A DNA stretch of 64,000 bases, from NCBI GenBank assembly GCA_943736015.1, contig OX031065.1:2177501-2241500 (forward strand), read 5' to 3'. Below, piece after piece: positions 8,876 through 16,650 of the stretch (the first letter of the stretch is position 1; the number at the start of each line of letters is the position of its first letter). The notes below the pieces were generated by a model that worked only from the letters and a program-made list of their open reading frames with translations, made no database searches and was not told where the DNA came from. Origin of the DNA: Tridacna crocea (Eukaryota; Mollusca; Bivalvia; Cardiida; Cardiidae). Both the position numbers and the translations under genes were made by a program.

Positions 8876-10612
8876 TGTCGGTGTTTAACGAAACTGAATT
8901 CAAAGAGGGCCTCGTGTCGGAGCTCTCTGTTTTTGACTTGCCAAGTACCCAAACAAGCGTAACAGACGTGTACTACGATAAAATTCGCCCACTATCGCAG
9001 GTTTCGGATGACAGTCCCTTCGAGTTTAAAATCAGCGGACAAAATTCGATGGATTATGTGGATCTCAAGAACTCTCAACTTTACGTTAGACTGAAAGTGG
9101 AAAAAGCAGATGGTACTGCTTTAACGAAAGGGGCAAAAGTCGGACCGGCTAACCTGTTTCTTCAAGCGCTCTTTTCGTCAACAGAAGTCACTCTTCAAAA
9201 CAAAGCGACGATGAATTGTAACTATAACCCTTACAGGGCTTATATTCACACATTGTTAAACTACGGAACAGATGCTGTCAAAAGTCAGTTGGATACTCAA
9301 CTTTTTATACAAGATGATGCCGACAGCCCAGGAGTCACTGATCCCTCTGGAACCAACAATGGACTCTTCGAACGTGCTAATACAATTGCCGAATCCAAAC
9401 GCATCGATTTACAAGGACCCATCTTCCACGATTTATTTTCCATGTCGAGATATTTGTTGAATCAGGTGGATGTCAAAATTAAATTGTACAGGAGCCCGAA
9501 CAACTTTTGCCTAGTGACCGGCGATGCCAACGACTATCGTATAATTATCGAAGATATCTATATTCTGGTGAAAAAAGTCAGAGTCAGCCCCGCCGTCATC
9601 TACGGACACTCAAAAATTTTGGAAAGGCAGAATGCACTGTATCCCTACAATAAGGTCGAGGTGAGGTCAGTGAGTATTCCGACGGGTTCGACCAACTACA
9701 CCTGGGAAAATATGTTTCAAGGAAGACGACCAAATAAAATCGTCCTTGGATTTGTGAAAAGTAAAGCTGTAAGCGGGGATTACAAAACAAATCCGTTTAA
9801 CTTTGAGAACTGCACCATACAACAAATTGCAGTTTATAACGATGGTTTACCCGTAGAAAGAAGTGCACTCAAGTTGGACTTTGATGCCGCCGGAGGAACT
9901 TCCATCATACGAGGCTACACCAATTTGCTGGTTTCGAGTGGGAAATGGAGAGAAGACGGGGGCAATCTTCTGGACAGAGATCACTATATAAGCGGTTCCA
10001 CGTTATTCGCCTTTCAGTTGGAACCCAACTTTCCTCAGCACGGAGAATATCTATCATTGGTGAAGATGGGCAATGTGAGGCTCGAAGTTTCATTCAAGAC
10101 AGCATTATCGGGTAATTTTACTGTTTTAATCTCAACTTGTCGGTATTCTGCATTTTTAACTTCAAATGCAAGCATCATTTTAAGTTTATGTCTGAGATAG
10201 TTGCTTGCACATTTATGAAGACACTATCTCGAAGCGCTGAAAGCACTAATCGGACTCTGATGACATTGATTTGTAGAATTGAAAAGTAATCTATCTTAAT
10301 CCTTTACCTGATAAACCTATGTTAGACTCTTCTAATTTCAAAAGTATGGACAAACGGGGATAAAAGTAACTGAGTTACGAGCAATGTCTCCTTTTTTCCA
10401 CAATGTTAAAAAAAAAAAAACTATTTGTTGTTGATGTGTCAAAATGTGTATGGAACGGGTAAAAGGTTAAGATTACGCCGTCTGTTTAAAAGACATTTTT
10501 GTTTTAAATATATTTTTTTTGTGTTTCAGAACCCATGAGTTGTATTGTGTACAGCGAAGGTCCTGGATACTTCGAAATAAACCAAGAGAGAGACGTCATT
10601 GTACAATTATGA
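8875..10612 (+). CDS. MCP: major capsid protein (double jelly-roll, hexon-like), two exons
   Basis: The main shell protein. Exon 1 is 8875-10111 and proposed exon 2 is 10530-10612, giving 439 aa. The N-terminus matches the Polinton MCP pattern (SELSVFDLPSTQTSV, then DDSPFEFKISG and DYVDLKNSQLYVRLKV near residues 35-75). A central PYRAYIHTLLNYG and a later FAFQLEPNFPQHGEYLSLVK segment are also family-like. Reading straight through the donor would give a short hydrophobic tail that does not fit the family, whereas exon 2 encodes a beta-strand-like end ending at TGA 10610-10612. The stop overlaps the protease ATG. The splice is inferred from GGTAAT and TTTCAG sites, frame and family resemblance. 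Confidence 0.85.
10112..10529 (+). other. putative intron of the major capsid gene, containing a decayed TTAA MITE
   Basis: The donor GT lies at 10112 and the acceptor TTTTTTTTGTGTTTCAG ends at 10529. Inside, 10296-10470 is bounded by TTAATCCTTTACC and GGGTAAAAGGTTAA and has a central TCTCCTTTTTTCCACAATGTT arm, so it is a degenerate member of the palindromic MITE family that is abundant to the right. The rest of the intron shows no coding signal. Confidence 0.7.
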
Positions 10613-11133
10613 ATACTTCACAATTACAATGTATCATTTCCTGCGACCCAGTGTTACACAAACAAACTTTGGGTGTGTTTGCCGCTGATCAGTTACCATG
10701 CGTCTTACCCAACAAAGCATGTGGATTAATTGCCAATACCGATGTCAGCAGCAGGCCTGGACAACACTGGCTCGCGTTTTTCATTAGGGGCAATACAGTA
10801 GAGTGTTTTGATAGTTATGGCCAGGATCCTGGTGTATATAACTCTCTGTTCAGTCTCTGGTTACGTCGGCATGCCAAGACCGTACGTGTGAACCGTCATC
10901 GCCTTCAAAGTGAATATTCTAATGTGTGTGGACTTTATTGCGTTTATTTCTTACGGCAAAGATTCTTAGGGAAATGTATGGAAACGATTGTTCAACCATT
11001 TATAGAAAGTGCTCCTGTGGTAAATGATCAGTATATAAAAGACTTGTTTTGGCGTGTATATCCTCTTTGTGTAAGGAATGATTTTGTATATAATCAAAGT
11101 TGCAAACCAAGCTGCGATGAATTTTCCAACTGA
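10609..11133 (+). CDS. PRO: adenain-type maturation cysteine protease
   Basis: Cleaves virion proteins during maturation. I start it at ATG 10609 (174 aa); the longer frame back to 10519 begins with TTG inside the capsid intron. The catalytic set of the adenovirus-protease (C5/C48-like) fold is complete: H53 in GQHWLAFF, acidic D68 in VECFDSYG, oxyanion Q100 in HRLQS, and C107 in SNVCGLYCVYFL. Order and spacing agree with adenain, and the length is slightly shorter. The start codon overlaps the capsid stop in ATGA. A polyadenylation signal overlaps the stop codon, so this is the last gene of the forward block. Confidence 0.9.
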   Translation: MNTSQLQCIISCDPVLHKQTLGVFAADQLPCVLPNKACGLIANTDVSSRPGQHWLAFFIRGNTVECFDSYGQDPGVYNSLFSLWLRRHAKTVRVNRHRLQSEYSNVCGLYCVYFLRQRFLGKCMETIVQPFIESAPVVNDQYIKDLFWRVYPLCVRNDFVYNQSCKPSCDEFSN

Positions 11134-11138
11134 ATAAA
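11133..11138 (+). promoter_or_regulatory. polyadenylation signal AATAAA
   Basis: AATAAA begins on the last base of the protease stop codon (TGAATAAAG). It would end transcripts of the forward gene block within the following tens of bases. Confidence 0.6.
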
Positions 11139-11283
11139 GTACATAACTATGTTGACTTTATCTGGATTGGAAATTTCATCGTATGTTGTAGACAAACCAC
11201 GTGACTTCCCTTTGTCTACTCTTAATCTGATAAATCTGAAACACGTTCAATTTCTTTATTCAATTATCTAAAACTTGATACGC

Positions 11284-11680
11284 AGATTTGATACTTTATC
11301 CTGTGTTCTATACATATATAAAACATCAAATCTATTCCAACATCCATAAATGTCTGAAGCTGGATTATGATTTTTACATATTATAAATTTAATACATATT
11401 ATAAACTTAATACATAGACTTGATATTTTATTGTATGTTCTATAGATAAATATAATATCAAATCTATTCAAACGAAGCAATAGAAAGCTGGAACATATTT
11501 TCTATTTTTAAAGTAGACTGGATCTTTTGTCCTATGTACAAAACATATTGTAAAATACCCAGTCTACGAAAACTAGTATGGACTTGAAAACCTAACAAGA
11601 CGGGGTAAGAAATAATATCTTTTTTAAACTTGTAATATTTATTTCCATAACTTTATTTATTGAAAAAATATTATCTTGTT
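11284..11680. terminator. four stem-loops in the convergent intergenic region
   Basis: Stem 1 is 11284-11333 (arms AGATTTGAT/ATCAAATCT). Stem 2 is 11415-11466 (TAGACTTGATAT paired with ATATCAAATCTA, one mismatch). Stem 3 is 11513-11567 (GTAGACTGG/CCAGTCTAC, with inner TTTTGT/ACAAAA). Stem 4 is 11594-11680 (outer AACAAGA/TCTTGTT, inner TAATATC-T6 against A6-TATTA). The first three share loop words (CCTRTGT, TATGTTCTA), so they look like diverged copies of one unit. They lie between a + block ending at 11133 and a − block ending at 11855. A bidirectional 3'-end or insulating function is inference. No ORF is supported between 11134 and 11854. Confidence 0.55.
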
Positions 11681-11713
11681 TATGTAATAAAACAACATGT
11701 ATAATCCACTTGA

Positions 11714-11719
11714 TTTATT
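11714..11719 (-). promoter_or_regulatory. polyadenylation signal for the − strand block
   Basis: TTTATT on the + strand reads AATAAA on the − strand, about 135 bases past the stop of the BIR gene. It is the best AATAAA on that strand in this intergenic region, though the area is AT-rich. Confidence 0.35.
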
Positions 11720-11854
11720 CGTTTCGTTTCTTCACAATTTTGTCCCAGAATCAAAAGTCCGATGTTTGGAAGTCTGTCCTAGAACAAAAAGTTAGTAAAA
11801 TGTCACAGATTTATTATTCCTGTTCATCGACAAAGCAACGAAGGAAGTCTGATG

Positions 11855-12235
11855 TCACTCGTCTGGCTCGTCTTTCATCTCGTTTTTTGCCCATGGACCT
11901 TGAAGAGCGGCACACTTCCACAAATCATACGGTTTGGAAGACATGGCTGGTGTGCCACTATGACCTTTGAGTCTCACGCCTCCAACCATCTTCATATAAA
12001 AACAGTTCTTCCCGTGAATGAAATGTTCTAGCCAAGGATCATCGTTGGATTTCCATCCCCACAGCAGAACTCCACAAGCAAAACAAGTCACTCTGTCACT
12101 CACGTTACTATAAAACAATCCGGCGTGAGCCAAACTATAATCAGATTGACTCAGTTGCGGCGGCCACAACGAATAACTCGCCAGTCGGTCCTTAAATAAA
12201 CTGTATTCTGGGTGTGCCAAGTTGTGTAAATCCAT
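11855..12235 (-). CDS. single-BIR inhibitor-of-apoptosis-like protein (cargo gene)
   Basis: A 126-aa protein starting at ATG 12235; the upstream in-frame codon at 12241 is GTG. Residues 11-80 form one complete BIR domain: R17, WPP at 24-26, the AHAGLFYSN turn, zinc ligands C51, C54, H71 and C78 (CX2CX16HX6C), G60/W61 and the DDPWLEH motif. BIR domains of IAPs bind caspases or IAP-antagonist peptides, and viral IAPs block host apoptosis. There is no RING finger; the C-terminal 45 residues look disordered. The gene is last in the − strand block, 46 bases after its upstream neighbour. Capture from a host IAP by the element is inference. It could also be a survivin-like protein, although the long C-terminal helix of survivin is not evident. 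Confidence 0.88.
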   Translation of the reverse strand: MDLHNLAHPEYSLFKDRLASYSLWPPQLSQSDYSLAHAGLFYSNVSDRVTCFACGVLLWGWKSNDDPWLEHFIHGKNCFYMKMVGGVRLKGHSGTPAMSSKPYDLWKCAALQGPWAKNEMKDEPDE

Positions 12236-12262
12236 TTTCACGGTACAACCTCCTTATCCTAT

Positions 12263-12277
12263 GTGAGAGCCTCTCAC
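12263..12277. promoter_or_regulatory. short inverted repeat in the leader of the BIR gene
   Basis: GTGAGAG, one spacer base, then CTCTCAC, directly followed by a CACGTG E-box (12275-12280). It lies 28 bases upstream of the BIR start codon, between two − strand genes. A regulatory or RNA-structure role is possible but speculative. Confidence 0.3.
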
Positions 12278-12281
12278 GTGT

Positions 12282-12659
12282 TCAAAAGTATTTATCTAAA
12301 CTTCTGAGCTGAGAAGTTATCTGCATGATTCGTTTTTTCCAGCTTGGTGTTTTCATGGTTTGCCGCCAGTCAGGACAATTCAATTTTAACTCGTACATGG
12401 CAATATACTCTGGAGTCGCAATTTGTGATGCAGCTTCCCTCCACTTGATCAGAATGTCACACTCGTCAATCTCGGACAGTATGTTTTCAAAGTATAGAAT
12501 TAACTGTTGTTGCTGGCTTAATAAAACACATGAATGATCCGTTTGTGATAGAGATTCGATCTGGCATCCTCCGCACAATCGGCGCACTATTTCGGGTTGA
12601 CACCGTAAAATTTCTTTTGCGTAAAAAAAGTCCAGATATGAATTCAGTAAATTGGCCAT
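12282..12659 (-). CDS. cargo protein with CX2CX9HXC putative zinc-binding cluster
   Basis: A 125-aa protein from ATG 12659. The N-terminal third has the cluster C29-X2-C32-X9-H42-X-C44 (RRLCGGCQIESLSQTDHSC). The rest looks helical, with a WREAASQI segment and a basic WKKR near the C-terminus. I recall comparable short Cys/His clusters with a following SQxxHxC pattern in accessory proteins of Polintons and other small animal DNA viruses, but I cannot name a family or function. A TATA-like box lies 32-44 bases upstream of the ATG, and the stop is 46 bases before the BIR start. It is probably a host-interaction gene, which is inference from its position. Confidence 0.65.
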   Translation of the reverse strand: MANLLNSYLDFFYAKEILRCQPEIVRRLCGGCQIESLSQTDHSCVLLSQQQQLILYFENILSEIDECDILIKWREAASQIATPEYIAMYELKLNCPDWRQTMKTPSWKKRIMQITSQLRSLDKYF

Positions 12660-12690
12660 GTTGAAATAAGCCGATCATGTGTTGCCCACT

Positions 12691-12703
12691 ATTTATATAT
12701 ATT
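12691..12703 (-). promoter_or_regulatory. TATA box for the − strand cargo genes
   Basis: Read on the − strand the sequence is AATATATATAAAT, with TATAAA about 34 bases upstream of ATG 12659. It would give a very short leader. It lies in the 69-base gap between the two upstream cargo genes, so it could drive the CX2CX9HXC and BIR genes together. Confidence 0.45.
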
Positions 12704-12728
12704 TTTTCAGTCTTCAATAGTGTCCGTT

Positions 12729-13091
12729 TCACTCTCCTGAAACACAATTTGTGACGTGTATTTGGTCCTCATGATGAAGGCATTCCATTTCTGTAGAAAA
12801 TCGAAGTCCGCAATAGCAACACATCCATCGACAGCAACAGTCACATTTTTCTAAAGACTCTTTCAAAAACGCAATACTAACTTGCGAGTTGCAGATAGCG
12901 CTAAAGACCTCAAAAGGAAGTTTAATGAATTTACTCCCACTTCGAAGTAATACGTATGTCGATGATTTGCCTAGCTTCACTTCCAAAGAAAAACGGTCGT
13001 CAAAATGACAACTTACTCGATGTTCATCCCATGTCACACTTTTAAACTCATCCATCTTGTGAAAATAACCCTCTACTTGCTTTTGGGTCAT
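12729..13091 (-). CDS. cargo protein with Cys-rich C2H2 C-terminus
   Basis: A 120-aa protein from ATG 13091. Residues 1-80 are a mixed alpha/beta domain I do not recognise (FSLEVKLGKSSTYVLLRSGS looks like paired strands). The C-terminus begins with a dense Cys run (CDCCCRWMCCYC, 83-94) and continues as a C2H2 finger: C91, C94, H107, H112 with spacing CX2CX12HX4H. It is the first gene of the − strand block, close to the presumed right terminus of the element. A nucleic-acid or protein-binding regulator is possible. No homologue comes to mind. Confidence 0.6.
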   Translation of the reverse strand: MTQKQVEGYFHKMDEFKSVTWDEHRVSCHFDDRFSLEVKLGKSSTYVLLRSGSKFIKLPFEVFSAICNSQVSIAFLKESLEKCDCCCRWMCCYCGLRFSTEMECLHHEDQIHVTNCVSGE

Positions 13092-13104
13092 AGTCGCTAC
13101 TGAC

Positions 13105-13120
13105 TATAGTAGTTACTATA
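13105..13120. promoter_or_regulatory. palindrome upstream of the first − strand cargo gene
   Basis: TATAGTA-GT-TACTATA, 14 bases upstream of ATG 13091. Its location suggests a promoter element or operator for the cargo block. This is inference from symmetry and position only. Confidence 0.3.
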
Positions 13121-13703
13121 ACTTACTAAAATATCAACCAACCAGCAGCGAGAATAATGGCAAGACGTAGCTTGTTCCCCTTCAGTCCCTTCACTTTATC
13201 TAACATTTCTTTTGCGACAGAATTTATAGCGTTTTTCTATGTCACCGAGTTATCGTAACTATTTTAAGTGAAGAGACGCACCGTGTGAAGGGGTGAAAGG
13301 TAGGTGTCACGCTATGGTACACACGATATGGGCTCATACATAAGCTACAAAATGAGCGCTAAATTTGAAAAGACGTTTAACGCTGACACATGTCAACCCA
13401 ATCACGTATGACCCACCATTCTCACGTCACGCGGTAATAGGTCATCTATTTCAAGAATCAACCGAAAACATGCACCGACATGCTTCCATCTACACCTATT
13501 TTTAGTAATGACACGTCGAAAACACGCTTTGACCTGATTTTTAGCTCTATTTTTAGTCCTGATATCACCTGATGACCTGATGACCTGAAGGACGTCCAAA
13601 ATGGCGGCGGTTAAGGTCATTCCACCTCAACCTCCTCCTCCTCCTCCTCACGAAGGGGCAGCTGGTGCTCTGACATCACTACTACTATTCGGTGGTGAGG
13701 ACT
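13121..13703. other. presumed right terminal region of the Polinton
   Basis: No coding sequence is supported. It contains repeated GATGACCT/TTTTTAG words (13550-13590), an AAATGGCGGCGG stretch, a (CTC)n tract (about 13630-13650) and a possible terminus ...GGTGAGGACT at 13703 followed by AGATGC. Polintons normally end in long inverted repeats and 6-bp target duplications; the partner end is outside the window. Confidence 0.4.
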
Positions 13704-13917
13704 AGATGCTTGATTTTGGTCGTTGTGTCTAACGGCAGTTGCGACAGTTCTTCACAGAAATATCATTTTTGTCAGTTTAATTTGTATAAAATGGCACTCG
13801 TATAGATCTACACCCTTTTTTTCTTCTTGGGACTACCACAGCAAAGTATATTGAAATGGAGGTTTGAACAGCTATCGTGGCAGGAAAGAAGACATTTCAT
13901 TGGTCAGTATTGTTTTT

Positions 13918-14112
13918 AAGTCTTTACCAAACAATCCCAACTTTTAACCTTCGGTAAAAAAGCCTTTTGAAAACATCGTGCGAACAGGAGAAAATATTGA
14001 TAACCAGCATTTTCTCCGTTTCCCACCATGCTTTTTCTACCCTTCCCAGATCAAATTTCAATTTTTCAGTCACATTTATTTTGTTGTCTGCAAATGCTTT
14101 CAATTTCAAAAG
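13918..14112. repeat. decayed TTAA-MITE copy
   Basis: It begins TCTTTACCAAACAATCCC and carries a damaged central palindrome (AGGAGAAAATATTGATAACCAGCATTTTCTCC). The right third (TTTTGTTGTCTGCAAATGCTTTCAATTT) matches the consensus but the terminal TTAA is lost. It is the first repeat right of the Polinton. Confidence 0.75.
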
Positions 14113-14170
14113 CACCGTTGCGATAAACTACGTGTGATAGAGTAGCAAATAAAAGTCCAAATCGCAATCT

Positions 14171-14294
14171 GTCATCTCCATGATGCCTTATACCGAGCAG
14201 TTTGTCTCCACGATGCCTTATACCGAGCAATTTGTCTCCACGATGCCTTATACCGAGCAATTTATCTCCACGATGCCTTATACCGAGCAATGTA
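14171..14294. repeat. 30-bp tandem repeat, 4 copies
   Basis: Units start TCTCCA at 14175, 14205, 14235 and 14265, each followed by CGATGCCTTATACCGAGCA with few changes. The 30-bp period keeps a frame open on the − strand, producing repeated GIRHRGDKLL, which I regard as incidental. The following 14295-14933 holds nothing I recognise. Confidence 0.85.
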
Positions 14295-14933
14295 TCCCAT
14301 AATTATAGATCCCTAGCATACATTTGGTCCAAAAATTGATTGTCCCAGATCTGAGGGCTCTTGGTCGTGCAGAAAATTTACAAATAGCCAAAAGCTTCGA
14401 CACATTACCTGTAAGCCTAATCAGATTGTACCATCTTCGCAAGCCAAGACTGACGATTCACTACGTAAATCTACCCTTGACGGATCGAGCTTGATTTTTA
14501 CATTCACCCGATAACCTTTTTTTTATTGGATGCAGCCAGCTCTAGCTGCAACGAATGAAATCACTCGTAGCATTTCATCTTTGATAAAAATAGAACAAGG
14601 TCTCTACCTTTCGAATAGAAGGTAAACATGGAAACCCACGTGGATGTCTGCTTATCGCTTCATGTGTATTCGTAAGTGGTTTGTAAAACGATATTTCATT
14701 TGCTTTTAGAAATATGATGGAGAGGGGGGTAATAACCAGCATCCAATAGAGGGCGCATCGCAGGAATCTCGAAATCGGTCTCAATCAGCCAAGGTAAGAA
14801 CCACGTCATGCACGTAGTGATCGTAAACTTGGCTTGCGAAGATGGATTGTACAGGCTATCAGGGGTGAACAGTCCTTGGATATGCATTAAGGTCTCTTTT
14901 TACAGAGCATGGGTAATTTGGAAGAAACAAATA

Positions 14934-14973
14934 CAATGTACGCTGTGTATATTTATATACACAGCGTACATTG
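14934..14973. repeat. perfect 18-bp stem hairpin
   Basis: Arms 14934-14951 (CAATGTACGCTGTGTATA) and 14956-14973 are exact reverse complements around a TTTA loop. No gene is nearby. It could be a small foldback repeat or an RNA hairpin. Confidence 0.7.
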
Positions 14974-15182
14974 CATTTACCTCTGCTAACGAACAATGTT
15001 TTTTCGACGTAGCTGTCTTTGACTTTTGAATTGTTCAGATCAAAAGCACTGGCAGACAGCATATTGCACAAATAGTGAAATCAGTCTTCAAAAGGGTAGA
15101 AAAGATTGTGGAAAAAAGAGAAGCATTTTCTCCTTTTTCCACAATGTTTTCAGAAACCTTTTTCTTTAGAATCATTACATAT

Positions 15183-15401
15183 TTAACCCTTTACCCCATA
15201 AGGCATTTCTATGGTATCTCTAATTGACCCTAAATAACAACAAGGATGGAGCCGTTTCTTATGTGTGCATGATACCTTTTGATAGCATAGAAAACATTGT
15301 GACAAACATTGTCATGAGCAATTTCACCTTTTGCCACAATGTTTTCCAAAGGCTGCTACAAGCAATGCGTAGAAATGAGTATCTATGGAGTAAAGGGTTA
15401 A
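15183..15401. repeat. TTAA-MITE, variant subfamily with GAGCAATTT arm
   Basis: Ends are TTAACCCTTTACCCCATA and TATGGAGTAAAGGGTTAA, both carrying TTAA. The centre has AAAACATTGTGACAAACATTGTCATGAGCAATTTCACC...CCACAATGTTTTC split across positions 15290-15347; the left arm is damaged. A separate partial copy of the main family lies just before it at 15085-15165. Confidence 0.7.
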
Positions 15402-15570
15402 AGGATTTTATGGTAAAGGATTAGCCGTGTACCAAACCTTCCCTCATTTAACTGCAACATGACCGAAATAACGTAAAATATGGCTAAGATTTCCATCAAA
15501 CTTTCTCTCTGGTTGCCAGGGAAAGAACCCAAAAATTGCACGCATTTTTGGAGATAGAGCACAGGTTTAT

Positions 15571-15870
15571 ACCCCCGCAAAACGAATGTTTGCAGGGATA
15601 TACTTGAATCAACCTATCTGTCTGTTTGTCTGTCCATCCATTTGTGTGTCTGTCCATCTGTCCGTTTGTCTGTGTACAAAATACTAGTAATTTTGTGTTG
15701 CGAACTCCTCCTACAGTTCACCTTCAATTGTATTAAAACTTTGCTTTTATACTGATCATTATATTGAAAATTTGCAAGATACAATTTTCAAGTGTCAACT
15801 CTTCCTTGTTTAGCAAATATCTACCCTCAACTTGACAATTTTTTCTGTCAAAGCAATGGCAAGTGTTTTA
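15571..15870. repeat. dispersed repeat with TCTGTCCG microsatellite core, copy 1
   Basis: A unit beginning ATACCCCCGCAAAACGAATG, followed by a (TCTGTCTGTCCA)-type tract and a conserved segment from TGTGTACAAAATACTAGTAA through CAAGTGTCAACTCTTC. A second copy lies at 20167-20512. No coding potential. Confidence 0.7.
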
Positions 15871-16099
15871 ACCCATTCCAAAACAATCCCTGATGGTTTC
15901 TACGACCCTGAGATAGAAGCCTTTTGAAAACATTCGGGGTAAAGGAGAAAATGTTGGTTACCAGCATTTTCTCCTTTTTCCACAATGTTTTCTACCCTGC
16001 TGGAAACAAACTTCAATTTTGGAGGTACCTTTATTTTGTCGTCTGCAAGTGCTTTCAATTTGGACCAGTTTAAAAGTTTGTTGTGTGGTAAAGAGTTAA
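15868..16099. repeat. TTAA-MITE, near full length
   Basis: Bounded by TTAACCCATTCC and GGTAAAGAGTTAA, with the central hairpin ATGTTGGTTACCAGCATTTT and the CTTTATTTTGTCGTCTGCAA segment that marks the right half of this orientation. Confidence 0.8.
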
Positions 16100-16341
16100 A
16101 TTACATTCTGTGACAGCTCTAATTTTCTATTAGTCAACTCTTAGGCTGTTAAGCGCAAAACACTGACCTTTTGCAGGCAATGTAGATAAAGATCAGACTG
16201 CACAGATTGTGCACACTGATCTTTGATCTATGCTTTCTGATAAGGAGATATTATCCCTCAAAAAAAGACCTTTGAAATAGCAAAATGTGGGGGTTTACTA
16301 TTGGATCAAAAGTTGATTTCACTTGTTTTGCAGAATGAGGA

Positions 16342-16570
16342 TTACCCCTTTACCACACAATGACGACTTTTGATGACCCTGAAAGAGAAAGCTTTAGAAA
16401 ACATTGTGGGAAAAGGAGAAAATGCTGTTAAACAGCATTTTCTCCTTTTCCCACAATGTTTTCTACCCTTCCTATAGAAAATTTTAACTTTTCATTAACA
16501 TTAATTTTGTCGTCTGCAAATGCTGCGAATTTGGACCAGTCCAAATATTTGTCTTTTGGTAAAGACTTAA
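16342..16570. repeat. TTAA-MITE with compensated loop change
   Basis: It runs from ATTACCCCTTTACCACACAA to GGTAAAGACTTAA. The centre reads AAATGCTGTTAAACAGCATTT instead of the usual GCTGGTTACCAGC, so both arms changed together. The outer stem AAAACATTGTGGGAAAAGG is perfectly matched on the other side. Confidence 0.82.
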
Positions 16571-16650
16571 TACCAAAATGGGAACCCTTGTCAAAAAGTG
16601 GTGGTGTTAGTCGGGCTGTTGTCAGCAGTCACGGACTGTAACTCTTTAAT

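Larger units (their letters stand above)
1..13703. mobile_element. Polinton/Maverick (adintovirus-like) element, left end outside window
   Basis: This is a large self-synthesising DNA transposon or integrated virus. What is seen: protein-primed PolB, packaging ATPase, chromodomain integrase, minor and major capsid proteins and an adenain-type protease, all on the + strand between 164 and 11133, followed by three − strand cargo genes (11855-13091). This is the hallmark gene set of Polintons. All frames are open once two introns are allowed for. The left terminal inverted repeat is not in the window. The right end is inferred near 13703, where sequence reading GGTGAGGACT could be a terminus, since Polinton ends typically begin AG and end CT; I could not confirm this without the left end. 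The repeat landscape changes to MITEs immediately afterwards. Confidence 0.9.

Noticed and set aside
10519..10608. Longer N-terminus for the protease starting at 10519
   Set aside because: The codon at 10519 is TTG and lies inside the capsid intron; ATG 10609 fits the family length and overlaps the capsid stop.
14066..14290. Repeat protein with GIRHRGDKLL units
   Set aside because: A by-product of the 30-bp tandem repeat continuing into a MITE; no start context or partner gene.
14171..14294. Possible CRISPR array
   Set aside because: Units are contiguous with no unique spacers, and the DNA is eukaryotic.
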